Assembly: GCF_003315245.1 (NCBI RefSeq)
Contig: NZ_QNRT01000002.1
Coordinates: forward strand, 1,295,825-1,359,824
DNA: 64,000 bases
Direction: 5' to 3'
Source: Arenicella xantha
GTDB taxonomy: Bacteria; Pseudomonadota; Gammaproteobacteria; Arenicellales; Arenicellaceae
Shown here: one piece after another, positions 52,843 to 61,982 of the stretch
Position numbering within the stretch: the first letter of the stretch is position 1
Layout: each line of letters starts with the position of its first letter
Program-made: the position numbers and the translations under genes
The notes under the pieces: generated by a model
Told to the model about the DNA's origin: nothing
The model's input: only the letters and a program-made list of their open reading frames with translations
Database searches by the model: none

Positions 52843-52900
52843 TGAGAATGACTAGTACGTCGGAAGATGTCGATCATTATATGGAGCGCACCTAGCAGCG

Positions 52901-52951
52901 TCAATTTAGCCGCACTATCAATATAGCCATACTGTCAATTTAGCGGTACTG
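52901..52951. repeat. three tandem 17-bp repeats upstream of tetR
   Basis: TCAATTTAGCCGCACTA (52901-52917), TCAATATAGCCATACTG (52918-52934) and TCAATTTAGCGGTACTG (52935-52951) are head to tail. They lie 59-109 bp upstream of the TetR gene start, in its promoter region, and could be binding sites of another regulator. Confidence 0.8.
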
Positions 52952-52987
52952 TTGAAGCTGCTTATTGGCTACAGTTGCAGCATACCG

Positions 52988-53734
52988 TTACAGCCTTAGT
53001 CCGCCATCAATCTCTAAGACTCGCCCATTAAAATAGTCGTTTTCGATCGCAAACAATACACCCGAGGCAATTTCATTCGGCTCGCCGAGTCGTTTAAGCG
53101 GAATGGTTTGTTCAATTTTACTCAGCACCTCTGCCGGCACTTTAGAAGTCATCGCCGTTTTAATAAACCCTGGGGCAATCGCAACCACTCTAATATTATA
53201 TTTTGCCAACTCCTTACACCAGGTCGAGGTAAATGCCACCACGCCTGCTTTAGCCGCAGCATAGCTACTTTGTCCAACATTCCCAGCACGACTGATACTC
53301 GAAATATTAATAATTAAGCCGGACGATTGAGCATCAATCATTAAGGCGCTGGCTTCACGCGCGCACAAAAATGACCCAGTTAAATTAACATCTAAGACTG
53401 GTTGAAATTTTGCCAGCGGTGTTTTACTAACAACACCCTCACGCTGCTTAACCATTAGCCCATCATTGGTAATACCCGCATTATTTATCAATACGTCGAC
53501 GCACCCAAAGTCTTGCTTGATCGACTCAAACACGCGCTCGACCTGCTCTTCATCGCTAATATTAGCCGCATAACCTTTGGCCGCTGGAAGAACCTCAATC
53601 GCGGTCGCGATACAGGCAGGATCAAGATCAATAATAGCAATGCTTGCGCCCTTAGCGGCTAAGGCACTCGCCATTGATAAACCCAGACCGCCGGCACCGC
53701 CAGTGATCACTACTGTTTTTCCTTCAATATTCAT
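52988..53734 (-). CDS. SDR-family dehydrogenase (FabG or hydroxyacid dehydrogenase type)
   Basis: 248 residues from the ATG at 53734. The cofactor site TGGAGGLG is at residues 11-18, followed by NNAG (84-87) and the catalytic triad Ser146, Tyr158 and Lys162 in the SYAAAKAG segment. This is a classical SDR that could oxidise a 3-hydroxyacid such as 3-hydroxybutyrate or its CoA ester. It is divergent from the symporter gene and shares a promoter region that carries one operator. Confidence 0.88.
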   Translation of the reverse strand: MNIEGKTVVITGGAGGLGLSMASALAAKGASIAIIDLDPACIATAIEVLPAAKGYAANISDEEQVERVFESIKQDFGCVDVLINNAGITNDGLMVKQREGVVSKTPLAKFQPVLDVNLTGSFLCAREASALMIDAQSSGLIINISSISRAGNVGQSSYAAAKAGVVAFTSTWCKELAKYNIRVVAIAPGFIKTAMTSKVPAEVLSKIEQTIPLKRLGEPNEIASGVLFAIENDYFNGRVLEIDGGLRL

Positions 53735-53797
53735 GAATGAGAACCCTATCCTACTTAGGAGATTAGTCGAGAAGGCCGCTATTCTGCCTAATCTAAT

Positions 53798-53826
53798 TTG
53801 CAAATTCAACACGCGTTGAATATAGT
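53798..53826 (+). promoter_or_regulatory. symporter promoter with operator in the spacer
   Basis: TTGCAA (53798-53803) and TATAGT (53821-53826) with 17 bp between; TTCAACACGCGTTGAA (53805-53820) fills the spacer. The site is palindromic and would also lie near the -35 of the divergent SDR gene (TTGAAT, then CAGAAT 17 bp later on the minus strand). Confidence 0.75.
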
Positions 53827-53842
53827 TTGATCACAAAAATTA

Positions 53843-55291
53843 ATGAGAAAAACCATGACTCCCGAAATTTTCAAATATTCCCTAACTATTGGCTATGCCT
53901 TGTTTGTACTCTGGCTGTCTTGGGTTGGCATGCGGCGAACTCGTGATTTAAAGGGCTTTGCTATCGGCAACAAAGATATGAGCCCGTATGTTATTGGCTT
54001 TACTCTAGCGGCTTCAATTGCGTCGACCGCCACCTTTGTGATTAACCCTGGTTTTGTCTATGCCGACGGACTCTCTGCCTTTTTACATTACGGCGTTTCT
54101 GCCTCATTAGGTATTTGTGCCGCGTTTGTCGTGCTCACGCGTGGCTTCCTACGTCTCGGCGAGACGCACCAAGCATTAACGATCCCAGAGTGGATATATC
54201 ACCGCTACCAGAGCCGCGAACTCAGACTATTTTTCGCGTTGATCAATTTGCTGTCGATCACGTTTGTGGTATTAATTTTAGTCGGTTGCGCGCTACTTAT
54301 GACTGGGCTATTCCCAATAGACCACAAGCAAGCACTAGTGGTTATTTTGTTGTTCGTCTTCGCGTACGTGCTGATGGGCGGCACCTATGCGCATGCCTAT
54401 ACCAACACGCTGCAGGGCGGCATGATGCTCTTAATCGCGATATTTCTATTTGCTGATGGCTTTGGCTTTGTTGACGGTGGGTTCATCCATTCACTGCAAA
54501 ACGTGAGTGAAAATTACGCCGCCGTCTATAACCCAGAAAGTCGCCTGTACTTTGATTTTGTATCGGTATTTTTAAGCGGCTTTGTGGTTACCTTTGCGCT
54601 CATGTTGCAACCGCACATCTTGACCAAAGTTTTGTACCTGCGCAGTGAGCGAGACATAAAAAAGTTTATTGGCACTACGGTAATTGTTGGGTTTTGCTTC
54701 AGTCTGATGCTCGCCATTGGGTTTTATGCTCGCTTCGCAGGACTGGAAATCGACAATCAAGATGCCGTTGTTCGGGAGTACTTACTGTTCCGCTTTGGTG
54801 ATTCCGCAGTCGGTCAATACATTCTCACGTTTATATTCCTAACCTTGTTGGCTGCCGGCATGAGCACCTTAGATGGAATACTGGTGTCGCTCTCGGCCAT
54901 GGTTATAAACGACATTGCCACCCCTCTATTTGGCGGTATTAAAAATGCCTTATTGTGGTCGCGTATATTGCTTGTAGTGGTCGGTGTAGTGGCATTGTTA
55001 TTGGCATGGAACCCACCAGCATTGATCGGCTTGTTTGCGCAAAAAGGAGTGTATGGGCTCGCCGCCGCTTCCGCAGCACCATTATTATTCGGCGTTTTGT
55101 ATCAGGGCCAACTACCCAAATCGATGATTTTTCTAGCCGCGATAAGCGGTCTCGTTTTGCACCTAATTTTGAACTTATTTCTGGGCGTGGCCAATCCAGC
55201 GGTATCTGCGACCATCGCCATTGGCGTGTCGGTCGCATTAGTGAGCGGCTCTTTAATAATCACTAGAATCAAGATCACTTCAGGGTCATAA
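53843..55291 (+). CDS. sodium:solute symporter (SSS) family transporter
   Basis: 482 residues with about 13 hydrophobic helices. The LeuT-type fold motif is seen in GNKDMSPYVIGFTLAASIASTATF near residue 43-66, and a later LTLLAAGMSTLDGILVSLSAM (about residues 335-355) is the conserved SSS signature region. The first ATG lies only a few bases after the expected transcript start; a second ATG at 53855 (MTPEIF) may be the true one. Known relatives import monocarboxylates, amino acids or sugars with sodium. In this locus a hydroxyacid or short oligomer is the likely cargo. Confidence 0.9.
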   Translation: MRKTMTPEIFKYSLTIGYALFVLWLSWVGMRRTRDLKGFAIGNKDMSPYVIGFTLAASIASTATFVINPGFVYADGLSAFLHYGVSASLGICAAFVVLTRGFLRLGETHQALTIPEWIYHRYQSRELRLFFALINLLSITFVVLILVGCALLMTGLFPIDHKQALVVILLFVFAYVLMGGTYAHAYTNTLQGGMMLLIAIFLFADGFGFVDGGFIHSLQNVSENYAAVYNPESRLYFDFVSVFLSGFVVTFALMLQPHILTKVLYLRSERDIKKFIGTTVIVGFCFSLMLAIGFYARFAGLEIDNQDAVVREYLLFRFGDSAVGQYILTFIFLTLLAAGMSTLDGILVSLSAMVINDIATPLFGGIKNALLWSRILLVVVGVVALLLAWNPPALIGLFAQKGVYGLAAASAAPLLFGVLYQGQLPKSMIFLAAISGLVLHLILNLFLGVANPAVSATIAIGVSVALVSGSLIITRIKITSGS

Positions 55292-55327
55292 CAGAACCGC
55301 ACCATTGATCTATCAAACTAACCATCG

Positions 55328-55383
55328 TTGACATTTCAACAAGCGTTGAGTAGACTTTATTTCAACACGCGTTGAAATAAAGT
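55328..55383 (+). promoter_or_regulatory. TonB-receptor promoter with two operators
   Basis: TTGACA (55328-55333) and TAGACT (55351-55356) with a 17-bp spacer; TTCAACAAGCGTTGAG (55335-55350) lies in the spacer. A second operator, TTCAACACGCGTTGAA (55361-55376), lies at the presumed start of transcription and is the core of a 30-bp palindrome (55354-55383) with 13-bp perfect arms. Confidence 0.8.
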
Positions 55384-55459
55384 CTTATGCTTGTTTTTGA
55401 CGGTGTCGATGAACAATAAAAATAAAATACATAATGACCACATTCCAGAGGAGAAACCA

Positions 55460-57706
55460 ATGTCCAAGCAGTCATCGCCCAGATTAGTTCCAACCCTGAT
55501 AGCACTAGCCTGCGTAGCCGCATCAGCCAATACACAAGCCCAATCGACCGACGGTGAATCAGTCAGTCGCCTTGAAGAAATCATCGTTACGTCGCGAAGA
55601 ATTTCAGAAAACTTGCAAGATGTCCCAGTTGCGGTATCCGCGTTTAGCGATAATGCACTAACTGAAATGGGCATCGAAAACATTACCGACCTACAACAGC
55701 GCTTACCCAACACCACGTTGCAAGTTAGTCGTGGCACTAACACTACCCTAACAGCCTATATTCGTGGCGTAGGACAGCAGGATCCGTTGTGGGGATTCGA
55801 ACCAGGTGTTGGTGTGTACGTAGACGATGTCTACATTGCTCGTCCGCAAGGTGCGGTGCTCGATATCCTCGATGTCGAGCGAGTGGAAGTACTGCGCGGA
55901 CCGCAAGGCACTTTATATGGCAAAAATACCATCGGTGGTGCACTCAAATACGTTACGCGAAAACTACGTGATGCTGATGCCTTTTCGGTTGAAGCCAAAC
56001 TGGGGTCCTATTCTCAGCGAGACCTCAAGCTTTCCGCCGCAGCGCCAATCGTAGAAGATAAGTTTTATATTGGCGGCGCTGTTGCAACACTGAATCGTGA
56101 CGGCTTCGGCGAGTTTATCAACCTAGGTGAAGAGAACTATAATAAAGACATGACAGCTGGACGTGTTTCGGCAGAATGGTACCCATCAGATTCAGTCTCA
56201 TTTAGATTCACCGCTGACCGCACCGAAGACAATTCCAACGCCAAAGGCGGACATCGATTAACACCAAGTGACTTAACCGGCGAACCCGTATTAGACGATG
56301 TATTCAGCACACGCGCCGGCATGTCAACCGACAACTATGTTGAAAGCGAAGGCTATGCATTACACGCTGAGTGGGCAATTAGCGACTCTCTAACATTTCG
56401 CTCAATTTCAGCAACCCGTGAAGGCTATTCAGACACCAATATAGATTTCGACAATACCGCACTACGTTCCTTCGACGTGCCGGCCATTTATGAAGATGAC
56501 CAAACCACGCAAGAGTTTCAGTTAAATTATAGTGGTGAAAATTGGGATTTAGTCAGTGGGTTGTATTACTACACTGGCGAAGCTTGCGGGGTATTTCACG
56601 CGGTGTTAGAAGAATTCGCTGGTGGCACACTGCCGCTCACCGCGACCACCGAAGGCTGTGTCGAAACCGACAGTACCTCAGCATACGCGCAAGCCAATTG
56701 GACAATTAATGATAGCTGGTCAATGACCCTTGGCGGACGCTATACCAAAGATGAAAAAGTCGCCTTTGCAAAGAACACGCTCTATCTCTTTCAAGTCGTT
56801 GACTTCGATAACCCACCAGTGGCACCAGGTATTGTGCGAACCGACGCTACCGGCAGCGAAGACTGGTCAGAATTCTCACCGCGAATCGGTTTTGAATACC
56901 GTACTGACAGCGGCAACTTAATTTACGCTAGCTACAGTGAAGGGTTTAAATCAGGTGGCTTCGACATGCGTGCGCGCACCGACCAACTGTCATCAGGCTT
57001 TGATCCTTACGACCCCGAAACCGTCGGATCGTTTGAGATAGGTTTCAAAGCAGACTTACTCGATGATCGCTTACGTACCAACATCGCCTATTTCAATGCC
57101 GACTACCAAGACCAACAGGTGACCATTCAACGCACCATCGATAGCGGCGCGGACTTCGCTTCCACCGTTCTAAATGCCGCTGATTCCGGTATCCAAGGTG
57201 TGGAACTAGAAATGGTCTACGCGGTTAATGATGCGCTAACCGCGACGCTAGGAGTTGGCTTATTAGACGCAGAGTTCGATCGCGTAACCACCACCGACCC
57301 AGCCAGCGGACAGCTAGTGGATGTGTCTAATTTATGGGACTTCGCGAATACTCCGGACACGTCGATCAATCTTGGGTTTGCCTACAACCGAACAGTCTTT
57401 TCAGATTGGGCCATGACATTCACCGGCAATGTCGCGTATCGCAGCGACACGCAAATATTCGAAGTACCATCAGCGCTCGACGAAGAGGCCTACAGCTTAT
57501 TCAATGCCGGTCTTACGTTTACCTCTCCTGATGAAAAACTTTGGGTTTCACTACAAGGCAAAAATCTCGGTGATAAAGAATATCGGCTAGCCGGCTACAA
57601 CTTTGCAACCACAGCTGCCGGGCCAGGTCTTGGCGGCGAAGATACTGTCGTCGGTTATTACGGCGATCCGCGGATGATTAGCCTAAGTGTTGGATATCGT
57701 TATTAA
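55460..57706 (+). CDS. TonB-dependent outer-membrane receptor
   Basis: 748 residues from the ATG at 55460, preceded by GAGGAG. The signal peptide ends near NTQA (about residue 28). The plug domain has the TonB-box-like EEIIVTSRR start (about residues 39-47) and QDVPVAVSAFS; GPQGTLYGKNTIGGA is the typical plug motif. The beta-barrel follows and ends in Tyr. Not an iron-regulated locus by context, so its cargo is likely an ester oligomer or hydrophobic compound. Two operators lie at its promoter. Confidence 0.9.
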   Translation: MSKQSSPRLVPTLIALACVAASANTQAQSTDGESVSRLEEIIVTSRRISENLQDVPVAVSAFSDNALTEMGIENITDLQQRLPNTTLQVSRGTNTTLTAYIRGVGQQDPLWGFEPGVGVYVDDVYIARPQGAVLDILDVERVEVLRGPQGTLYGKNTIGGALKYVTRKLRDADAFSVEAKLGSYSQRDLKLSAAAPIVEDKFYIGGAVATLNRDGFGEFINLGEENYNKDMTAGRVSAEWYPSDSVSFRFTADRTEDNSNAKGGHRLTPSDLTGEPVLDDVFSTRAGMSTDNYVESEGYALHAEWAISDSLTFRSISATREGYSDTNIDFDNTALRSFDVPAIYEDDQTTQEFQLNYSGENWDLVSGLYYYTGEACGVFHAVLEEFAGGTLPLTATTEGCVETDSTSAYAQANWTINDSWSMTLGGRYTKDEKVAFAKNTLYLFQVVDFDNPPVAPGIVRTDATGSEDWSEFSPRIGFEYRTDSGNLIYASYSEGFKSGGFDMRARTDQLSSGFDPYDPETVGSFEIGFKADLLDDRLRTNIAYFNADYQDQQVTIQRTIDSGADFASTVLNAADSGIQGVELEMVYAVNDALTATLGVGLLDAEFDRVTTTDPASGQLVDVSNLWDFANTPDTSINLGFAYNRTVFSDWAMTFTGNVAYRSDTQIFEVPSALDEEAYSLFNAGLTFTSPDEKLWVSLQGKNLGDKEYRLAGYNFATTAAGPGLGGEDTVVGYYGDPRMISLSVGYRY

Positions 57707-57732
57707 CGTCGCACCATAGATGACCTGAAGTA

Positions 57733-57766
57733 CCTAGCTATTCGTCCAAACTGACGAGTAGCTAGG
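57733..57766 (+). terminator. long hairpin after the TonB-receptor gene
   Basis: CCTAGCTATTCGTC (57733-57746) and GACGAGTAGCTAGG (57753-57766) pair along 14 bp with one G-T wobble and a 6-nt loop, 26 bp after the stop. There is no clear T-tract. It could terminate or stabilise the transcript. Confidence 0.55.
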
Positions 57767-57852
57767 CCACCACTATTAATTATAAGGAACGACCTGAGCG
57801 CCACTAACAAAATAGCGTTGGCTTTAGGCGCTCAATAATCTACGTGAGTTGT

Positions 57853-59418
57853 ATGAATCATTTTCAAGCGAAAAGCCCTTTATTACCCGAAATACTAGCG
57901 CTACACGGTAAGTGGCGCGCTCAGCAAGATGCGGTTATTTGTCACAACCAACGCCTCACTTGGCGGCAGTTTACCGAGACATACCATCAGTTCGCTCACG
58001 GAATGCTTGCACAAGGTGTTCAACCCGCCGACAAGGTCGGAATCATTATGTCGAACGGCATTCCCATGCTCAGCGCTTTAATGGGTTGCATGGCGGCCGG
58101 CTTAGTATCAGTTCCCATTAACCTATCGGTCAACGATGATGCATTACTTGGAATGTTGAGCGATGCCAAGGTCACCGCCATCGTCGTGAGTCACGACCAA
58201 CAGCAACGAATCGAAGCACTAGCGGGCCAACTTCCAACCAGCATTTTGATCAAAGTTTGCGATTCACCAACGAATCAACCTTGGGTAGCATGGCAAGACT
58301 TGCTTTACGATCAACCAACCACCCTTCCCGACGTTACTATTGATGACACAAGTGAGCTCAATATTATATATAGCTCAGGTACTACCGGCCTTCCCAAAGG
58401 CATTGTACATAACCATGCCGGACGACGAGATTGGGCTTATGATTTAGCCATCGCACTGCGCTACCACTGCAACAGTAAAACGCTACTGACCTTGGGTCTG
58501 TACTCTAATATTTCATGGGTCGCAATGCTAACAACCTTGCTGGCTGGTGGCACGTTGGTGATCCATCAGCAATTCAACGTTGTACAATTTTTAACCACAG
58601 TTGCTACTGAGTCCATCACACACACGGCAATGGTACCCATTCAATTCCAACGTATTTTGGAACAACTAGAAGCCAATACCAACAAATGGGACCTCTCTAG
58701 CATGCAGGCCATGATGAGCTGCGGCTCACCACTACACGCCGAGCTCAAGCAGCGAATTTTCAAACACTTTGACTGCGGAATCATTGAGCTCTACGGCTTA
58801 ACAGAGGGCGTCATCACAACGATCGAGCCAGAGCAATCCGAAGGACGCTGGTCGTCAGTTGGCAAACCTCTTATCGGTACCGACATCCGAATTGTTAACG
58901 AAGATAACCAAGAGCTGGATGCCAACCAAAGTGGCGAAATTGTGTCGCGCGGTCGAATCACCATGCCCGGCTATCTAAACCGGCCCGATGCCAACCAAGA
59001 TGCCAGCTACACCGACCCACAAGGCAAGCTATGGTTACGCACCGGCGACATCGGCTATTTTGATGAAGAAGGTTTTCTATATATTGTCGACCGCAAAAAA
59101 GACATGATTTTGTCCGGTAGCCAGAACATATATCCTCAAGACATCGAAGCGGTGTTAATCGAACATGGCGACGTTAACGACGTTGCGGTAATCGCAGCTA
59201 GCAGTGAGCGATGGGGCGAAACACCGATCGCGCTGATCGTACCCAACAACCCGAACAGCGTAAACCAACAGAGCTTGCTGCAGTGGGCGAATAGCTGCCT
59301 CGGTAAGCAACAACGAATTGCCGATGTTATCTTTGTAGAAGAACTGCCGAGAAACCCTAACGGAAAAGTACTCAAGCGCGAGCTTCGAAATACCTTCGCG
59401 ACAAAGCAGTATCCTTGA
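57853..59418 (+). CDS. acyl-CoA ligase (AMP-forming)
   Basis: 521 residues from the ATG at 57853 (a GTG at 57844 is possible). Class I adenylate-forming enzyme: P-loop SSGTTGLPKGIVHNH (about residue 175), YGLTEGVITT, TGDIGYFDEEGFLYIVDRKK (hinge and Asp) and a C-terminal PRNPNGKVLKREL with the catalytic Lys. It activates a carboxylic acid to its CoA thioester. It comes next after the TonB receptor and is followed by an alpha/beta hydrolase, consistent with ester hydrolysis then CoA activation. Confidence 0.88.
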   Translation: MNHFQAKSPLLPEILALHGKWRAQQDAVICHNQRLTWRQFTETYHQFAHGMLAQGVQPADKVGIIMSNGIPMLSALMGCMAAGLVSVPINLSVNDDALLGMLSDAKVTAIVVSHDQQQRIEALAGQLPTSILIKVCDSPTNQPWVAWQDLLYDQPTTLPDVTIDDTSELNIIYSSGTTGLPKGIVHNHAGRRDWAYDLAIALRYHCNSKTLLTLGLYSNISWVAMLTTLLAGGTLVIHQQFNVVQFLTTVATESITHTAMVPIQFQRILEQLEANTNKWDLSSMQAMMSCGSPLHAELKQRIFKHFDCGIIELYGLTEGVITTIEPEQSEGRWSSVGKPLIGTDIRIVNEDNQELDANQSGEIVSRGRITMPGYLNRPDANQDASYTDPQGKLWLRTGDIGYFDEEGFLYIVDRKKDMILSGSQNIYPQDIEAVLIEHGDVNDVAVIAASSERWGETPIALIVPNNPNSVNQQSLLQWANSCLGKQQRIADVIFVEELPRNPNGKVLKRELRNTFATKQYP

Positions 59419-59465
59419 TACTCTAATTCGAATACTCCTCAGCAGAACTTTCGCCAGGAATCTCT

Positions 59466-60359
59466 ATGAATGATTACGCCGACGTTTGGTACACCAGCGC
59501 AGATAAACTAAGCCTGTATGCTCGTGACTACGGCTCATCACCTAAAACCAATTCAGCGCCCGTGACCACCGTTTTGTGCATGCACGGCTTGACTCGCAAT
59601 TCAGCTGATTTTGCACCGCTTTGTTCGGCTCTCAAAGTGGCATTACCAGGGGGCTTTCGTTTGATCGCAGTAGACCAGCGAGGCCGAGGACGGTCAGACT
59701 ACGACGACAACCCTGAGAATTATACGCCAGCGGTCTATATGCATGACATGTTTGCCTTACTTGAACATTTAGATGTTGATTCAGTGATTGCGATTGGCAC
59801 GTCAATGGGAGGAATCATTGCCATGTTAATGGCGGCGTATCGGCCCGACACCGTTCGAGCCATGGTCATCAATGACATCGCCCCTGAAGTTCCGCCCGCC
59901 GCGATCAAACGTTTACAGCGTTATGTAGGCCAGCTCGCACCAGTGAAATCGTGGGACGATGCGATCGCACAAACTAAACTAATCAATGAGTTTGCTTTTC
60001 CAAACGCCAGCGCTGCTGACTGGCAAGCTTTTGCCGAACGGCTATTTGTTGAAAACACACAAGGTATTCCAGAGCTGGCTTATGACGCGAATATCAAACA
60101 AGCTTTTAGTACCGACTATGACGAAACACCGCCAGATATGTGGGGGCTTTTCGAGCAGATAATCGATATCCCGATGTTATTGATTCGCGGCGAGTTGTCC
60201 GACTTACTCACGAGCCAATTAGCTGAGGCAATGCGTCACAAAAAACCAGACTTAAACATAGCGCTAGTGCCGCAGGTCGGGCACGCTCCTATGCTGACGG
60301 AGCCCGAAGCATTTAGCGCGATCACAGATTTTTTAGTCGGCCTCGCTAACCCCATTTAA
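59466..60359 (+). CDS. alpha/beta hydrolase
   Basis: 297 residues. The oxyanion-type HGLTRNSADF (about residue 40), the nucleophile elbow GTSMGG (Ser about residue 116), and the late His in QVGHAPML (about residue 279) are visible, along with VDQRGRGRSDYDDNPE. It is a soluble esterase or hydrolase with no signal peptide. It lies 47 bp after the CoA ligase and is likely co-transcribed. A cytoplasmic oligomer hydrolase is the natural role for this locus, by inference. Confidence 0.85.
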   Translation: MNDYADVWYTSADKLSLYARDYGSSPKTNSAPVTTVLCMHGLTRNSADFAPLCSALKVALPGGFRLIAVDQRGRGRSDYDDNPENYTPAVYMHDMFALLEHLDVDSVIAIGTSMGGIIAMLMAAYRPDTVRAMVINDIAPEVPPAAIKRLQRYVGQLAPVKSWDDAIAQTKLINEFAFPNASAADWQAFAERLFVENTQGIPELAYDANIKQAFSTDYDETPPDMWGLFEQIIDIPMLLIRGELSDLLTSQLAEAMRHKKPDLNIALVPQVGHAPMLTEPEAFSAITDFLVGLANPI

Positions 60360-60440
60360 TACCTAGATACCCACGCCATCAAAGATTAAACCGCACCGGA
60401 TAGCTGTGCCCTCCTGCGGGCGCTTAATTAAGTTGGTGCG

Positions 60441-61052
60441 TTAAGATAGTTTTTCTAAGGCCCGCTCAAGCTGCTCGATTCGAGCCTCTAACTCAGCCAA
60501 CTTGTCACTATTAGGCACTTTTGCTGGCGTCGCGACCTTGTCAAGCTGAGTCAGATCAGGCTCACCACATAACAGATGCGTATAACGGTCTTCTCGGCGA
60601 CCAGGCCCTTTCGGTATGAGCATTACCAACGGTTGCTCGCGTTGCATAAGATCTTCAACCACCACAGACACCGCATCAAGATCATCAAACTCAACCATGC
60701 GGTCAGTACGCGCTTTGATCTCAGCGAGGGTTAGTGGTGCACGTAGCATCAACATTGCCATTACCGCTTGGCCATGGCGATCGATCTTCAATTCACCTGG
60801 CCCACGATGGGTTATTTTGTTGGCGCGATCGCCATAGTCAATTCGCGCCAAGTTTAACGCAACCAACTCGCCGACTACATGACCGACCTGACCTTCGGTT
60901 AAACTCATAACCGGTTCACGGTTACTCTTCTGGTTGCACGCCAACACCAATGAATTGATCGTTAACGGATAATTATTCGGCGTCGCTAAATGCTTTTCCA
61001 TTAAGCAGGCAAATACCCGAGCTTGATGTACGGTCAATTGATTTTCAATCAT
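60441..61052 (-). CDS. YceH family protein (DUF480)
   Basis: 203 residues, the usual size for YceH. N-terminal LTVHQARVFACLMEKHLATPNNYPLT and the later QKSNREPVMSLTEGQVG are family marks; the structure is two winged-helix-like domains followed by a C-terminal coiled coil (LAELEARIEQLERALEKL). Cytoplasmic, of unknown function. Single gene, convergent with the hydrolase. Confidence 0.9.
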   Translation of the reverse strand: MIENQLTVHQARVFACLMEKHLATPNNYPLTINSLVLACNQKSNREPVMSLTEGQVGHVVGELVALNLARIDYGDRANKITHRGPGELKIDRHGQAVMAMLMLRAPLTLAEIKARTDRMVEFDDLDAVSVVVEDLMQREQPLVMLIPKGPGRREDRYTHLLCGEPDLTQLDKVATPAKVPNSDKLAELEARIEQLERALEKLS

Positions 61053-61110
61053 GGCTTTATGTCACTATGTTGGTTAAATGTGGTTACAAGTTCAAACGTA
61101 ACAATGCGGG

Positions 61111-61680
61111 CTAGTCAACTAGCGAAAGCACTGCGGTAAAACGCGGCTTGCCATGTCTCTCTAGGTGATACGTCAGCTCATCATATTGCGTGTTAAATGA
61201 CACCGTCCAAACATTGGTGGCCGCCGCCGGTATTAAATCTATAGTGTGTTGATCGGCCGCAAATGACTGACTTAAGATGGTTCCGCTGTCGGTCGAGTCG
61301 CCGCCATAATCAGTGATTTCATCCGCCGTCCCATCGGCATGACGGTGGTCATGCTTTAAGCGTAAACCTGATTCAGTACGACTAAATACCCAAGTACGCG
61401 ACCGGTCTTCTCCAACAATAAATGGCACACGCACTTCGTCTGCGCTGCATGCGTCAAAGCGCGCGACTAAGACTTTACCTGCGAAATCATCTTGCCCTTC
61501 AACTGGGAACGTCATTTCGCCTCTAAACTCAGCGCCACACAGCGCATTAAGCGACGCAAAGTAGCCCTCGGCTGAATCTACCGAAGCATTGTTGGTATCG
61601 GCGCTAACAAGCGATACTGCAAACGCTTGTGACACTAGGCTAAATAAAATAAACACACACCGCTTAGCTAGGTATTTCAT
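61111..61680 (-). CDS. unknown secreted protein
   Basis: 189 residues with a signal peptide ending near VSLVSA (about residue 27). The mature domain is beta-rich and carries KHDHRHADG (about residues 110-118), a His cluster that may bind metal, and a YGGDS segment. It resembles uncharacterised secreted proteins of marine bacteria; no family name is available. Single gene. Confidence 0.7.
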   Translation of the reverse strand: MKYLAKRCVFILFSLVSQAFAVSLVSADTNNASVDSAEGYFASLNALCGAEFRGEMTFPVEGQDDFAGKVLVARFDACSADEVRVPFIVGEDRSRTWVFSRTESGLRLKHDHRHADGTADEITDYGGDSTDSGTILSQSFAADQHTIDLIPAAATNVWTVSFNTQYDELTYHLERHGKPRFTAVLSLVD

Positions 61681-61982
61681 TAATTTCTATACTCCAGTTG
61701 TTCAAGAAAATCGAGTTGATAACTATAACTCAATTGTGACGGAATCTGATGGCACTTTGAACGAGCAACCAAACCAACCCTGCGCACAAAAATAGTGCGC
61801 TAGGCCAGAGCCTTCGATTGATTTGCTAGCGAGGCGCAACGCCATCAACTAGGCACGCCGCTCTAAGCCATTAATTTTATTGACTAATTATATCTAGGCA
61901 CATTTAATTAAATTACTGGCACTCTAATTGCTGAGTCAACCGTACTGGGTTGTTTAATGGGTCATAGACGGGTAGCAAGACT
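61681..61982. other. intergenic region, no gene seen
   Basis: About 300 bp between divergent genes. AT-rich stretches near 61875-61910 could contain promoters, but I see no clear operator, repeat or terminator. Confidence 0.4.
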
